64,000 nucleotides of DNA from Dastarcus helophoroides (GCA_028583605.1 CM053327.1:20199629-20263628), one strand, 5' to 3'; shown: positions 1 to 11,661, counted from the first letter of the stretch. The notes: generated from the letters alone by a model not told the origin. A program made the numbers and translations.

Positions 1-1872
1 ATTAAAATTAATTGATCATCTCAAACTCGACCATCGAAAGTAGATCAAACAATACAGAGTATTAAATTTTATGTTGTCAACACAACGGTTTTTTTATTTT
101 TAATACCAAAATTAGTTGACAATTTTTTTTAATATGTACTAAAAAAAATGAAAATTATTGACCATCACCTTATTGAGATGAAGACAATTAAAATTGACCG
201 GTATATTGGTAAATAAATGTGCCAGCAGAAACAACTTGGCCAGCTGTACTCGACTACAAAGATGTACTGTTGAGCAGCAGTTTAAAAAACATATGCAACT
301 GAAAATATTTTGGTTAGGTTTTAAAATATTGGAAGTATTTTCATAGCTATTATAAATTCATAATCATAAATTTTTAGGACCATCTGCATGGAATTAGAAC
401 TCTATATGGAGTTATAAATCTGTGTGGCAGTGGGATAAATTATTTTATACTGTTTGACTCGTTTTAAAAACGTGTTAAATTAAAAACTTTTTTTTAAAAT
501 AAAATAATTTTTTGGTTAAAAGCAAGAAAGCCAATTAATAAGAACGTGTTAAAAAAAGAACAACATTTTTAAAAATAGTTGAAAATTTGGAAAATTTTCC
601 AAAAAATTCATACTTCGAAGTGAAGCCAAAATATTCAAAAAAATTATAAATTCTCAAATGCGATCAAAATTTTCAAAAAAATGAATTTTCCAAAAAAAAA
701 ATTTAACATAAAATTTACAAAAATTGAAAATTTTTCAAAAGAAATCAGGATATATTTAAAATATCGAAAATTTAAAAAGTAGGAATTTCCAAGAAAGTAT
801 AAATTTGAAAAAGTTAATCTTTTCAGAATTAAGTAAAATTTTCGATTTTTGATATTCAAAATGTTTAAAAATAAAGTGAAAATTTCGCGAAAAGTCAATA
901 TTTCTTAGAAATTTAGAGTTTTCAATAAAAATCGAATGCTTCAAAAAAATGTAGGAATTTTTAAAATATTAATCATTTTTTGCAACGAATCGGAATTTTC
1001 GAAAATGTCGCAGTTTGGAAAAAATCGACTTTTTTGTTTATTATTTGTTTCTTTTTTTTAGCCGTCAAAATGAAAATTATGAATTAAATCTCCTATATTA
1101 TTTTATAAAATTGTATGAATTTTTTTCTGCTAATTAAATTATTTACCCTCACATTTAAATCTTCGGGTAGCCGGGGAGGTCAAATAAAGTATTTCTTAGC
1201 ATTCATATCTCATAATTAAGAATAGTTTTTCAGCATTTTATTCCCATATTATGTACACCAAGTTTCATTTCGAATTTTTCACTTTTAGTTTTTGTAATAC
1301 TTTTTTTTGTCAAATCCATAAGCGGTTACAGTTGTGGTTGTCAAGTTAAATTTCACTTTGAAGATATCGAAAAAAAATTGTTAGAAAAAAACTTGCTCAT
1401 AAATTTATTTTGAATTCCAATTTCAAATTTTATTAAGAAATTCGCTTTTTTAATTTTTGCAATATTCTTTCCGTATCCGTATGTAGACTTTACAATCAAA
1501 TATTGCAGAACCTTACATGGATTTCTCTCAAAATTATTGCTAAATTTACTAGGTTTTTATAACCAATAGGAATTCAAATTAAAATGGGATCAACTTTTCT
1601 AATATCTCTTACCGATAACTTCAAAGCGAATTCGTTGGTTGGAGGGAGGGGGGAGTTTGCGGGTTAGATATTTTAACTATCTAAATGTCAAAAATGTATT
1701 TATTTTTGATCTTTCATTTTAGTCAATAACATACAGGAACTTTCATTAAAAAAAGTGTTTATACTTTTTTCGCGTTTAAAAGATAATGTACATAAAAAAC
1801 TGTTTAACTTTTGTATTGAAAGTTTTTCGTAATTCCTAAAATAAGGGTACAAAACCTAAAAATAACCCTTTA
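1..1872. other. AT-rich non-coding DNA
   Basis: No gene, RNA gene or complete mobile element is recognisable. Bases 550-1000 are runs of A and T built from short AAATTTT/GAAATTT-like words, a composition that recurs in several other parts of the window. A short G-rich run lies near 1641-1660. This is probably part of a Ptx1 intron or upstream intergenic DNA, since Ptx1 is read left to right and its earlier exons are not in the window. Confidence 0.5.
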
Positions 1873-2167
1873 TACCGGGTGTTTCAGCTGAATTGTTCCA
1901 ATAGCATATCTTCGTTAGTTAATAACATATAAATTTCACATTTGCAGCATTTAATTAACGTTTAAAGTTCTTTACATTGAATATGATAACGAAGGCTTCC
2001 ACGGTCAGTACAGGATATACTTCTTTCGGGATTGGACCGTGTCAAAGAACTACTAAAAGCATCGTAGGGGGCTTCTTCAGGAACAAAAAAAAGAAACAAT
2101 AAATGAAAAGAGGAATATGAGGGAATATGCAAAAATGAAAGAATGAAACGGCCAATTTCAAAACATC

Positions 2168-2312
2168 AGAGCGCGGTAACTCACTATGTCCACCATAATA
2201 CCAGAGGCGAAACTCTTCTGAATTAAAAATTGGTACAAACGATAAGAAAGTTTCGACAGAAGAGCACGGTAACTCAGTATGTTCACCATACCAGAGGCGA
2301 AACTCTTCTGAA
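2168..2312 (+). repeat. Two imperfect direct repeats of about 52 bp
   Basis: The unit AGAGC-CGGTAACTCA-TATGT-CACCAT through AGGCGAAACTCTTCTGAA occurs at 2168-2223 and again at 2261-2312, differing by a few substitutions and a small indel. It lies inside the Tc1/mariner-like element, left of the transposase remnant. It may be subterminal repeat sequence or a slippage duplication. Confidence 0.7.
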
Positions 2313-2386
2313 GAGTTTCATACACACACAAGTTCCACAATTTTGTTGCGAGTGTGTACTAGGCATAAGAACTGTCTGGTATACCC

Positions 2387-3074
2387 TTATCCTTTAAATA
2401 CCCGCAGAGAAAATAATTCATTGGCATTAGGTGGGGTGACCTTGGAGGCCTTTTTATTGGTCCATAGGTTCCGATCCACTCTAGAATTTTGAGGGGGTGC
2501 TCCATCTTGTTGAAAATTCATATTGATACGTACCTCCAGTGAAATCTTTCCAAACCTCAAACTTCGCCCTGAAGGAATTCTAAGCATACACCACCAGTTA
2601 ATGTTCCTTCATAAAATTTTGGTCCACCACACAATAATTTCCCAAATTCTTTAAAATCAGTCTCTCTGGTCCATTGAGGATTATCCTGAGACCAATAATG
2701 ACAGTTGTGTCGATTTTCAGATCCATTGTTATAGAAACGACTCTGTCCACAATAGTGAGCTTTACAAGCAGTCACCAGTCATGCAAGAAACAGCGATTCT
2801 TCTCTCATAATCTCCTAGTTCTAATCCTTGATGCAGATGGATTTTAAAAGTTTGGCGAATTTTAGGATGCGCTGAATAGAAGAACGAGAAATATCACATT
2901 CTGATTCAATTTGTCGAATTGAAACATGAGGATCATTAAATATACTTCCCAAAACACCAACATTGTGCTCTTCGTTAGTAGCAGTCTCTCCTTTAAAAAC
3001 AGTTTACTTTTTGAGAATGCCTCACATGTGGCTAAATTTGAAGCCAAACGGGTAAAATACATATCACTTGGCAT
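2387..3074 (-). pseudogene. Tc1/mariner-superfamily transposase, broken
   Basis: Read on the minus strand, several frames give pieces of one protein in the expected order. First comes a helix-turn-helix part near 2967-2860 (VSIRQIESECDISRSSIQRI). Then comes a piece with NRHNCHYWSQDNPQW near 2720, then KFYEGTLTGGVCLEFLQ near 2600, and finally FQQDGAPPQNS near 2515, the block containing the second catalytic aspartate. Frameshifts separate the pieces. The C-terminal RWIGRGGP-SPDL block that normally follows is absent. The family moves DNA by cut-and-paste; this copy cannot make a working enzyme. I assign it to the insect Tc1/mariner group that carries a DUF4817-type N-terminus, from motif memory only. 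Confidence 0.75.
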
Positions 3075-3267
3075 ACTTCTCGCAGGATACCTCCATAATC
3101 ACGTAACGCATCACGCCTATTTTCCCTACATTCACCATAAATTATGATCATTTTGTAATTTTTCTACATTTGAAATATTTTCGTTATTGATTATTAATAC
3201 CACTTTTGTTCGAAGCAATTTTAAATCTTTTATACAAATCAGTAACTTTATAAATTTTCAACATTAT

Positions 3268-3460
3268 AAATTTGGTGGAACGGACTGGTCCTTGGTTATC
3301 TTCAAAAATTGAAATACAAATCTTGTTTCCTGAAACCAAGAAAGATTAAAAAACACAACAAAGGTTGCTCTAACGCGTTTCGACAGCCAAGCGTTTGAGC
3401 AACGTTTGTTGTGTTTTTTAATCTTTCTTAATTTCAGGGGACAAGTTCTGTATTTTAACA
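3268..3460. repeat. Palindromic hammerhead-like repeat, copy A
   Basis: The left arm starts near AACGGACTGGTCCTTGG and runs through GAAATACAAATCTTG, an AAAGATTAAAAAACACAACA block and CTCTAACGCGTTTCGACAGC. The right arm (about 3390-3455) is the reverse complement of the outer part: GTTGTGTTTTTTAATCTTTC then CAGGGGACAAG. The two arms meet near 3391, so the hammerhead-like core is truncated. Only the GAAAC plus AACGCGTT side (3372-3382, minus-strand sense) survives. The copy sits within the dead Tc1/mariner-like element and so arrived after it. Confidence 0.75.
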
Positions 3461-3799
3461 TCATGAAGCTAACACTTTTTTTCTGGGTTGATCGATTTAG
3501 TTTGAATGATTTCATCTATCATTTAAAGTTCAATTTCACTTTCTTTCTTAGATCTAAAATACAAAGTGTGATAAATCATGGGAAAGGGAATTTTGAGAAA
3601 AATGTACTGAATGTCATTTGAGATAAGAAAGAGTCATTTTTCGTTAAACCGAAAGTGACACAATACTGATATTAGGCTCAGTGTAAAGAAATTTAGGTTT
3701 TAATTAGATGCCGCAAATTTCAAATTTATATTTTATATATTTAGTAAGTTAATTAACGGAGATATGCCATTTGAATAATACAACTGAGACACTCGGTGT

Positions 3800-4737
3800 A
3801 ACACCATAACTTATTAATTTTTTGTTACAATACTTTTTTCGGGCTAGGGGAAAACGTGGAAACTACGTATAATAACTCAAAGTGTGGCAAATGTCTTCAT
3901 TTATATTCTATTAAATAAGGTTCGTTGGTCATCACGCTTGACCGTTCAATCACCCAATACAAAACCAAATGCCAAATAAACGAACTATTTACCCCTAATG
4001 CTTGGCTTCCTTACAGAATCATTACTTCGTACATCTTATTATGTACTAGGCTATCAATTTTATCTGTCCTTCTCCCGGAAATATCTCGAACCGAAGAGGA
4101 AACGAGAGGGATGTTACACATTTACTGGTAGATGAGGCGTGAGAATGTGTGGCGTGGCTAATGCGATTAACATGGTATGAGTTATGAGGAGGGAACTCGA
4201 CGCATGCCGTTTTGCTTATTAAACTGTAATTTGCTGCTGCTATGGCAAGTTAACTTTTTTTTTCGATTAATAAATTGAGTTGTCAACGGGCATTTTTTGA
4301 TAATTTCCTTTTATGGATACATTATTAGAGCAGCAAAAAAAAACGTAGCAAGTATCCTAACAAATAATTAAACAATGTTTAATAATTTAGCAAAATATTA
4401 TTAATGTACTGAAATTTAGTAAGGGAACAGTTGGTTATATTCCTTTTATTTCAATTTTTAAATTACCTCTTACTACGGTACTGGGAACTATTATGTATAT
4501 GTGTTCCAAGAAAGGGCCACTTCAATTTGTTACTGTTAATTTTTGGTAATAAAAGTCGTAATTGCTTCTCGAGGTTAATGTAAAAATATTCGGTGAGACA
4601 GTTTTTTCTTATTTTCGGAAACTAAAATGCTATGTGGTTACATGCATCTCTATCAGCATGAAGTATTTCAGTTTTTTTTGCCTCCCTGTTTCGGTGATAG
4701 AAAGGATTGATAAATTTTTGTACTTGTTTCATCTTAA
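3800..4737. other. Non-coding DNA
   Basis: No gene recognised. Short ORFs here lack any family motif and have random-looking composition. Confidence 0.5.
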
Positions 4738-4970
4738 CTCGAAATACAAATCTTGCCCCCAGAAACCAAGAAAGATTAAAAAATGCAACAAAGGATGCTC
4801 TAACGCGTTTGGATAGCCAAGCTATCATCTTCAGAGAGATACAGTATCTCTCTGAAGGTGATAACTTGGCTGTTGAAATGCGTTAGAGTAACCTTTTTTT
4901 GTGTTTTTTAATCTTTCTTGCTTTCAGGGGACAAGATTGGTATTTCAATTTTTGAAGATAACCAAAGCCC
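4738..4970. repeat. Palindromic hammerhead-like repeat, copy B (two facing cores)
   Basis: This is the most complete palindrome of the family. The left arm, in minus-strand sense, has CTCT-CTGAAGA at 4828-4838, then GATAGC-TTG-GCTATC, then CAAAC (normally GAAAC) and GCGTTAGAG. The right arm, in plus sense, has CTCT-CTGAAGG at 4848-4858, then GATAAC-TTG-GCTGTT, GAAAT and GCGTTAGAG. The arms join at GAGAGATAC-A-GTATCTCTC near 4842. Outer parts match copies A and D, including TATTTCAATTTTTGAAGATA at the right. Each core has a mutation at a conserved base, so neither is expected to be fully active. Confidence 0.8.
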
Positions 4971-7900
4971 AGTCCTGCTTCATAAAAAAAATCATTTTAA
5001 CTCCAAAAGCATACGAGCTAAAGACACAAGTTAAACAGTTTTAAAAGGTAATCTCTAAACGGGGTACTTTTATATAATACCCTGGCGAAGACAATATAAG
5101 AAAATATTTTCTAAACTCTTTCTTGCTACAGATGTGGATCAATAAGTTCTATAACTATTCCAAATTTCAAGTCTATGTCGTTAGAAGTTTAAGCGGTAAT
5201 AGATATGACAAGAAAAGAAGCACTAATAATCTTACGGTGCCGTACATACTAGGCGATGTATCGTAAGCGGCATGCGATTCGCGACACACACATGGCTCGA
5301 AGTACCGCATAATTTGCACGCGCCTAAAGATTCCATTTCTTCATTTATGGCACGTAACCTCAATAAAAAATAACCAATATTGTGGATTATTATTCAATTA
5401 ATTTCCTTCTAACTGAGTTTTAAGACATTTAAAAGAGACTTTATATTAATTCTATCATGCGTGCAAACCCAACTTTTTATAATATTTGTCCACGCATTAT
5501 TAGTTATGTACCCGTATAAGATTGAGAGGATGTTGAAAATTTGTAACAATTTAATTTCAATAATGTGGGCGGTGAGTGGTAAAAAGAATTCGATGCAAGT
5601 AAGTTCACTTCATTAAAAATAAATTCCAGTGAAGAGTGCGCGGCAGTTAGCGGAGGCCCTGGATATAAAAGGATTTCCCGGATTTTCTTAGCTGCAAGCT
5701 TGCGCACGGTTTTAGCGAATGGTCCACTAATATGCTCGACTCGCTTGCTTCTACAAATCAACTTTTACGACGCATCCTTTTACGTTTTCCTATCTGGATT
5801 TTCAGACACTGTCAAGGAAGGCAGAAAAACCAATTTAATTATTGATCTGTCGCTCTCTTTTTGAATTATACGTTCTGCGAAACCATACATTACATCCGGC
5901 TGAGAATTTGTTACTTATTGAAATGAAGAAAGTGTCTATATAATTCTTGGAGATTGTTTATTCAGGTATGAAAGGCGGCATAGCCAAAAGAAATAACTAT
6001 ACAGATGAACATGTGTAAACATGTGTTTAGATAACTAACCTTATGAGTGGTGCCCACCCCTGTGTTGACTCTTTTTGTCGGGAGATAAGGAAACACGCAC
6101 TTATTGTGCGGGTTTCAATAGACAAGCCGCTTCTACAACATTTCTGTTTAATTTTTACATTTTAATTCGTATTTTTATCGATTTAAATATCTTGTGATAG
6201 ATGTAAACATGGAAAGGGTCAAGATTACTGAATGCGTGGTTAAAATAAATATTGAATTAAGTATAACATACTATGTACGTATCTACGCGTCTGCTTAATC
6301 AGTGTGCAGTGGTGAAAACTGGAATTAAAAAGAAATAGCTAAAGTTAAATAAGTCAGTACAACATTTTTTTTGTCCTGTTTCTTTTTAACAACATTTTTT
6401 CAAACTTGCTGCACTCAATTTCTAACATAAAAATTATACTTAAAATTTATTTTTGCGATAACTTTCACATTATAGTGTTTTGGAAGAAAATTTGGTTCAT
6501 TAGTTTTTCAAACTAAACTCAAAACTTAACAAAAATTTTTGACTTTCAACATGAAACTTCCATAAAATCTGTTTGCAGAATTTTGAAGATTTTATAGAAA
6601 TCTTGCCATGAAACAAAAAATTTCTCCTATCTGCAATTTCAAAAGTTCAACCTTAAATTACGAATTTCGATTTGAATCTCCCAATTTCGACTTTAACCTC
6701 AAAGGGTTTATTTTAATCTTGACATTTTGACTGTAATCAAAATTTTGTGAATAATTTTTATAACTTTCGCTGCCATTATTTTATTATTACATTATATTAC
6801 TTTATTTGACATCAACCTAAAAAATAAATACGCTGAACGTAAGTTGGAAATTTAGAAGTGTTTTAGTGGTAATTGACTAAATGACAATTTGAAACAATTC
6901 TTATGGTTGGTAGTTGGGAATTTTTAACTTTTCTTCCATTTTAAAGCAAAGTCCTATCTACCTACATCTCTTTTTGGTGTCTCTTTCGCTATATTAGAGA
7001 TTAAACTGTAAAAATGGGCCAAATACATGTTTAATTATTTGTTTCGTATATTCATTACACTAGGTTTTTAACTGAGAAAAGAATTTTGAAATTTTAACAC
7101 CCTTTTTCAACCCCTTATAGAAAATTTTTGTAAATTTGTTTTTATTGCTAGCTTAAATCGTGAAATAATTTTTCGGTCCAAATTTTACATTTCTGACTTC
7201 TCCGTTTATGATAAACATAGTACCTATAGATATCACAGGAAATATAAAGTGTAATAGATCATAATCAATGCACATACGTGATAAATTGAGTTTTAAGGAG
7301 TTTAATCAAAAATAGCGTTTAAATAAATAAAAATTGGTACATTAAATTTCTTATGCTTGGTTATGAAATCACCATTAATCAGCATTAAATAATTATACAA
7401 ATATGTATAATAAAAAGCATAATGTTACGACGAAATAATCACAAAGTAACTAAGTTTTGAAGTAACTGTTTTGATAGAGGAATAAACATCGATTACGCTC
7501 CCAACATATAAATTAATATACTAGGCTTTCCAATTTTCATCTTTTTGAAATTGTAGGCTTATATTTGTAAAAACATATCACTACCACAATAATAATCCAA
7601 GAGATTAATAATAATTAAATTTGAAATATTTTATAACTAATTCGAAAATGAATAATAACATAAATAATGGTTTTACTACTACATAGGTATATGCTTTTTT
7701 ACTAAGGCAAATTCATCATTTTAATATTATCCGTTTGTTGCAAGGAATTTTGAGCAATGACAAAGAGCACACTGCAGAGTTCTGGACATTATACGTATGT
7801 GAATGGTTTTATCCAGAGGTTGATATTGTTCAAAGCAGGGGGTCCATATATGAGCAAGGCGCCCTACAGTGTACCCTTACGTTATATGACTTGTTAATCA

Positions 7901-8244
7901 GCTTGGCCGCGTGATTGTTCAATTACATGCCGCCCTTGTGCCACGGCTATTGTTTTCTTTATTGGATTCGGAACGCAACGTCACCAGTGGAAATCACTAC
8001 CATTCATTGCTGAATTTTATTGGTATTTTAACTAAACACAAGATTTTGTAGGGCAGAATCAAATAAGTTGAGTGATTTTATGGGAAATGTCATGTACACC
8101 CTTCAGTCTTCCTACATCATTTAGGTGTATTGTGGTTTCCTTTTCTTTATTAGCAAAGTTTTAATTACGAAGGTAAATTAAATTAGAACCGGAATTTGTT
8201 TTTAAAAACTTATTTGTACAAGATACATATATGAACGTTTTTAA
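4971..8244. other. Non-coding DNA with several GC-richer patches
   Basis: No coding sequence recognised. Patches with more CpG and less simple sequence than the surroundings lie at about 5230-5340, 5600-5780, 6030-6120 and 7760-8010. They are not repeats of anything else I see in the window. They could be regulatory DNA of the nearby Ptx1 gene; this is a suggestion from composition and position only. Confidence 0.4.
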
Positions 8245-8905
8245 CTATTTTACTACATAATATCCTGATTTTGTTATGCATTTTTCCCGACGGCTTGATA
8301 GTTTTTTAATGTCCTCATCATAAAAAGAAGGGAGACGTGTTTGCAGCCAATTGCACATAACAGCAGCATCAACATGGAATCGCTCACCTCCTAGAGCTTC
8401 TTTCAGTGGCCCAAACAAATGATAATCGCATGGTGGTAAGTCGGGACTATAAGGAGGGTGTTCTAATGTTGCCCAATGCATTTTCTCCAATTTTTGATGT
8501 GTGAGATTAGCTGAGTTGGGGCAAGCATTGTCGTGAAGCAAAATCACATTTCTGACCGACAATTCTCGCCTCTTTCGCCGATATGCACGTTTTGCTTCAT
8601 CCAATAGCTGATAGTATTAGACAACAGCATTAATTGTACGACGTTCATGCAGAAAATCGACGTGCACAACAGCGTTAATCTTGTCCGCAGTCACACTGGT
8701 CCGAGGACGACGGACATGGGGTTTATTTTCAACTTGAGTTCGTCCTTCCAATAATTTTTTGGGCAATTCATATTCTTGAATTTTCTTTTTCTAGTCTACG
8801 AAGAATTTTGGCGGGCTTCACCTTCAATAGCAAGAAATTTAATAATAATGTACTACGCAACGTGCGGATGAACCTCTTGCTCACTCACTGTATTTACAAC
8901 TGACG
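8245..8905 (-). pseudogene. mariner transposase (DD34D), broken
   Basis: The minus-strand frame ending at 8245 holds the C-terminal half of a mariner transposase. LLHDNACPNSAN contains the second catalytic aspartate. HPPYSPDLPPCDYHLF follows, and its final aspartate lies 34 residues after the first, the DD34D spacing that defines mariner. Upstream on the same strand, shifted frames give RPRTSVTADKINAVVHVDFL and VIKFLAIEGE-like pieces, so the N-terminal part is present but broken by stops and frameshifts up to about 8905. The usual HDNARPH has become HDNACPN. No inverted ends were identified, so the element limits are unknown. It is not functional. Confidence 0.85.
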
Positions 8906-9895
8906 AACGGCAAGAATGGAATTCGCTTAAGTGCAGGAAGTCACGTGATATCTCCACCTAACAAGTCTAAGAGTACACTCCTGATGCCTCCATGGCTACA
9001 TGATAGAAATTCCGGTTCATATTTGGTTTACCCTCATATATCCTCTACATCGAACGTTAAACCCAAGTATTGGTTTTTACATCAAATGCTTACTATTTTT
9101 GTCGACATTTTGTTTGTTCGGTTCTAAAACAAAACATCGTGTGGTATTCTGCCTCCTTTTCTGTGCAGCTTAGACTTGAATTTTGTTCTATTTTACTAAA
9201 CTTTTAGCTTTCAGCACGAAATTTAGAAAAAATTTCAAACTTTAAATATTTTCTCGTTTAATTTTTTTTCAAATTTTTCAATTTAAATTTATCACTTTGT
9301 TACGAAAACTTTAAAATTGAAACTTCCGCTTTTGTCTCGTAATTTCAGCTTTCATCTCGTAACTTGGAATTTTCATTTTCACAAAATTATGATTTAAAAT
9401 TTTCTTCTAAATTTTGACATTCAACTTTAATTTGAAATGTCTAATTTTTAGCAACGTAATAGAAAAAAGTAGAAATTTCTAGAGAATGTTTTTTCGAGAT
9501 GGAACACTGAGTTTAGTGATCAATTCTCGAAATGTCCAAATTAGAGTATTACCAATAATTTTATTGTGCTGCAAATGAAATTGGCCAGTTTTCACAAAAA
9601 CATATTCTTTGAATATCGAAAAACAAAAAGTAAATACGGGAAAAAACTCTTCCCACGTGGAGACTTACTCAAAAATTAAAATTTTTCCAGATTTTTAAAT
9701 AGGTAGATATTACTTTCAATTTTATTTTCTTTCCTATTATTGACAGATATAAAGGAATGCGGTAGATCAGTAGGAAATTCCGCAGATTATAATTATAATC
9801 AATTTAATTTTTGTTTTAAACTAAAACATTATTTTTAAAATGCTTAGTTGGCCAAAAAATCCACAAAGTAAAAAAGAGAGAATGATACAGCATGG
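8906..9895. other. AT-rich non-coding DNA
   Basis: Bases 9180-9480 are again dominated by AAATTT/TTTCGA-like words. No gene or element ends recognised. Confidence 0.5.
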
Positions 9896-10260
9896 TACCA
9901 TACAAAATCAATATAGTATGCTACGCGGACGACATGGTAGCCAATAACCGAAGATGATCTGCAAAGACAACTTTATTCATTTAATATGAAGGCACAAGAA
10001 TACAACATGCAGATTTCAGCGGAAAAAGTGCATGGTAACTAGCAAAGAACCACGCAGATGTAAACTAGAATCGGAAAAAGATAATAGTATAGAACAGGTG
10101 ATGTTTTTTAAATACCTGGGGGTTGAAACCACCAGTGAGAGAAACCTGAAAGCAGAAATCAACAAAGCAAACGATCAAAGCGATAAAAGTGAGTAGCTGT
10201 TTAAAACAACCCATATAGAGAAACAAATTCATGAACACAAAAAGCAAAGTGAAAGTCATA
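9896..10260 (+). pseudogene. LINE reverse transcriptase fragment
   Basis: Plus-strand frames give IVCYADDMV, the catalytic YADD box of a non-LTR retrotransposon reverse transcriptase. They continue with EDDLQRQLYSFNMKAQEYNM, then QISAEK, and then FFKYLGVETTSE, the conserved post-YADD K-Y-LG block, in correct order. Frameshifts and stops interrupt it. The remaining C-terminal part is missing: the sequence jumps to a (GAA)n tract at 10262, the kind of 3' tail seen on the LINE remnant at 21.5 kb. This suggests an internally deleted copy of the same or a related LINE family. The clade is not certain. Confidence 0.8.
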
Positions 10261-10261
10261 T

Positions 10262-10313
10262 GAAGAAGAAGAAGAAGAAGAAGAAGAAGAAGAAGAAGAA
10301 GAAGAAGAAGAAG

Positions 10314-10343
<30 letters not shown>
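10262..10343 (+). repeat. (GAA)n microsatellite, probable LINE tail
   Basis: About 27 uninterrupted GAA units. It directly follows the LINE reverse transcriptase fragment in the same orientation. The LINE 3' end at 21527-21757 (minus strand) also ends in a GAAGAA-type tail, so this tract is best read as an expanded LINE 3' tail rather than an independent microsatellite. Confidence 0.9.
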
Positions 10344-10344
<1 letters not shown>

Positions 10345-10597
10345 TGAGTTTGTTACATCGTCCCAGGCAATAAGGAACCAGATTCACTGAATAATTTTGT
10401 ATTACAACAAATCAATTGTTGCGACACAACTATTGCCATGGTGTGTTCACTACACGAAGAATTGCGCCCTATATTTGTATACGCTACATAGTACGACGTT
10501 GCGTGCTAGAATTTGTTGCGCGCTGTTCACTACAAAGTTCAATCATTCTGTATCTCGAACAGTTGTGGTATTTTCGTTGTTCATTTTTAGTTAGAAA

Positions 10598-10820
10598 ATG
10601 TCAAGAAAACTCGCTACTTGCCTCGCGCATCGAACCAAAAAACCAAGATTACTTGCCAAGAGGAAGACAAGAACGAAGAATATGGGTGCTGGAATGGATA
10701 ACGAGAAGAAATGAATTTGGGGTTTATAAACAGTTAATAAAACAACTAAAAGATGAGGTTCCTGAATATATACATTTTCTCATAAGTCCTTTGACCGCTA
10801 TGTTTTTGAGTTCTCGTTAA
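10598..10820 (+). pseudogene. PIF/Harbinger-type transposase, N-terminal fragment
   Basis: The last third of a 134-codon frame reads RRIWVLEWITRRNEFGVYKQ and continues LIKQLKDEVPEYIHF. This matches the N-terminal region of PIF/Harbinger transposases: the R-RRFWVR-W--RR-E-GAY--L---L pattern that precedes the DDE domain. The frame breaks at about 10770 and stops at 10820, and no DDE domain follows. On the opposite strand at 10870-11046 is a MADF-domain remnant, and PIF/Harbinger elements typically carry exactly such a pair of genes. The two 3' halves appear to have been lost by an internal deletion. Confidence 0.6.
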
Positions 10821-10869
10821 AAAGTTAATTCAACTGAATGAATGTTTTTCTTGGGTGCATCAAAGGAGC

Positions 10870-11046
10870 GCGATTACACCATTTTGCTCTTTCTTGAAAC
10901 GATTGATTTCTTTTTCGCGAAATTTTATGCCCTGTAAATAAGTAAACTTGAGTCTATTAACTTGCATTTTTTCATCCCACAATTCAGGTCTCTCTTCGTA
11001 TTCACCTATCAATGTCAAAGTTTCATTCCTTTACCAATTTATTCAT
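10870..11046 (-). pseudogene. MADF (Myb/SANT-like) protein fragment of a PIF/Harbinger element
   Basis: The minus strand gives a start at 11046-11044 (MNKLVK) and, after one frameshift, NETLTLIGEYEERPELWDEK followed by MQVNRLKF. The E-TL-LI--Y-ERPELWD pattern is the start of a MADF DNA-binding domain. The partner protein of PIF/Harbinger elements often carries this domain and helps the transposase bind the element ends. It runs toward the transposase fragment at 10598-10820 and is cut off after about 55 codons. Family assignment rests on this short motif and the context. Confidence 0.6.
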
Positions 11047-11661
11047 TTTAACTCAAATAATTATTTAATATAAATAGAGCGAATCAAACAACTTTTATTT
11101 CCTGCAAAATATGTAGGCAACAAGAAAAAAATGTGTACGCATTTATGGTGTAGCGCAATAAGCTGTAGGAGCTGCTCGTATATCGGGGCAACACGTTTCA
11201 TTAGCTAGGTAGACAAATCATGTTATGCAACATTGCTACGATACAAAAGTATCCAGTGGACTTGTGAACTTTTCACATAAATGATGTATTAGAATAGGCC
11301 ATGAAATATGAAATCGACCTTTAGATAAGTTACAAAAAAATTAGTAGAACTAAAGATGGCTTCACGCGTAATCATTTTGATGATTGATGTGTTGCATGTA
11401 TTTTAGGTGTTGTTTGGCAGATTGTACCAAATGTTTTCCATATTATGTTTACTATTATTATTATTATTAACAACTTAACCATTTTCAGCAAAAACCGATA
11501 AATCGTATAAGGCATGTTGAGCTCAATCATAATGCCTGGTATCTCCAGTTTAGTGTTGGCGAATTAAATGTTTTCCTCGCCACACTCGTAATAAACTCCA
11601 CTTTAGCGCCGCTTATTACATAACATATTAATATTCCAGATGTATAAGCGGCTTCTGACCT

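Larger units (their letters stand above)
1873..3799. mobile_element. Tc1/mariner-like DNA transposon, dead copy with long inverted ends
   Basis: The left end (ACCGGGTGTTTCAGCTGAAT and onward, about 80 bases) and the reverse complement of the right end (ACCGAGTGTCTCAGTTGTAT and onward) match across the words GCATATCT-CGTTA-TTAA and TTTGC-GCATT. They therefore form a terminal inverted repeat of roughly 80 bp. Between them, on the minus strand, is a broken transposase (2387-3074). Right of the transposase, the element carries an insertion of a small palindromic repeat (3268-3460). The ends are flanked by TA-rich bases, compatible with TA target duplication, but the exact end base is uncertain. 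Confidence 0.75.

Noticed and set aside
4622..4828. Similar small minus-strand frames in hammerhead-like copies B and C (FVxFFNLSWF)
   Set aside because: The shared peptide comes from translating the repeat's A/T-rich block; it reflects repeat homology, not a gene.
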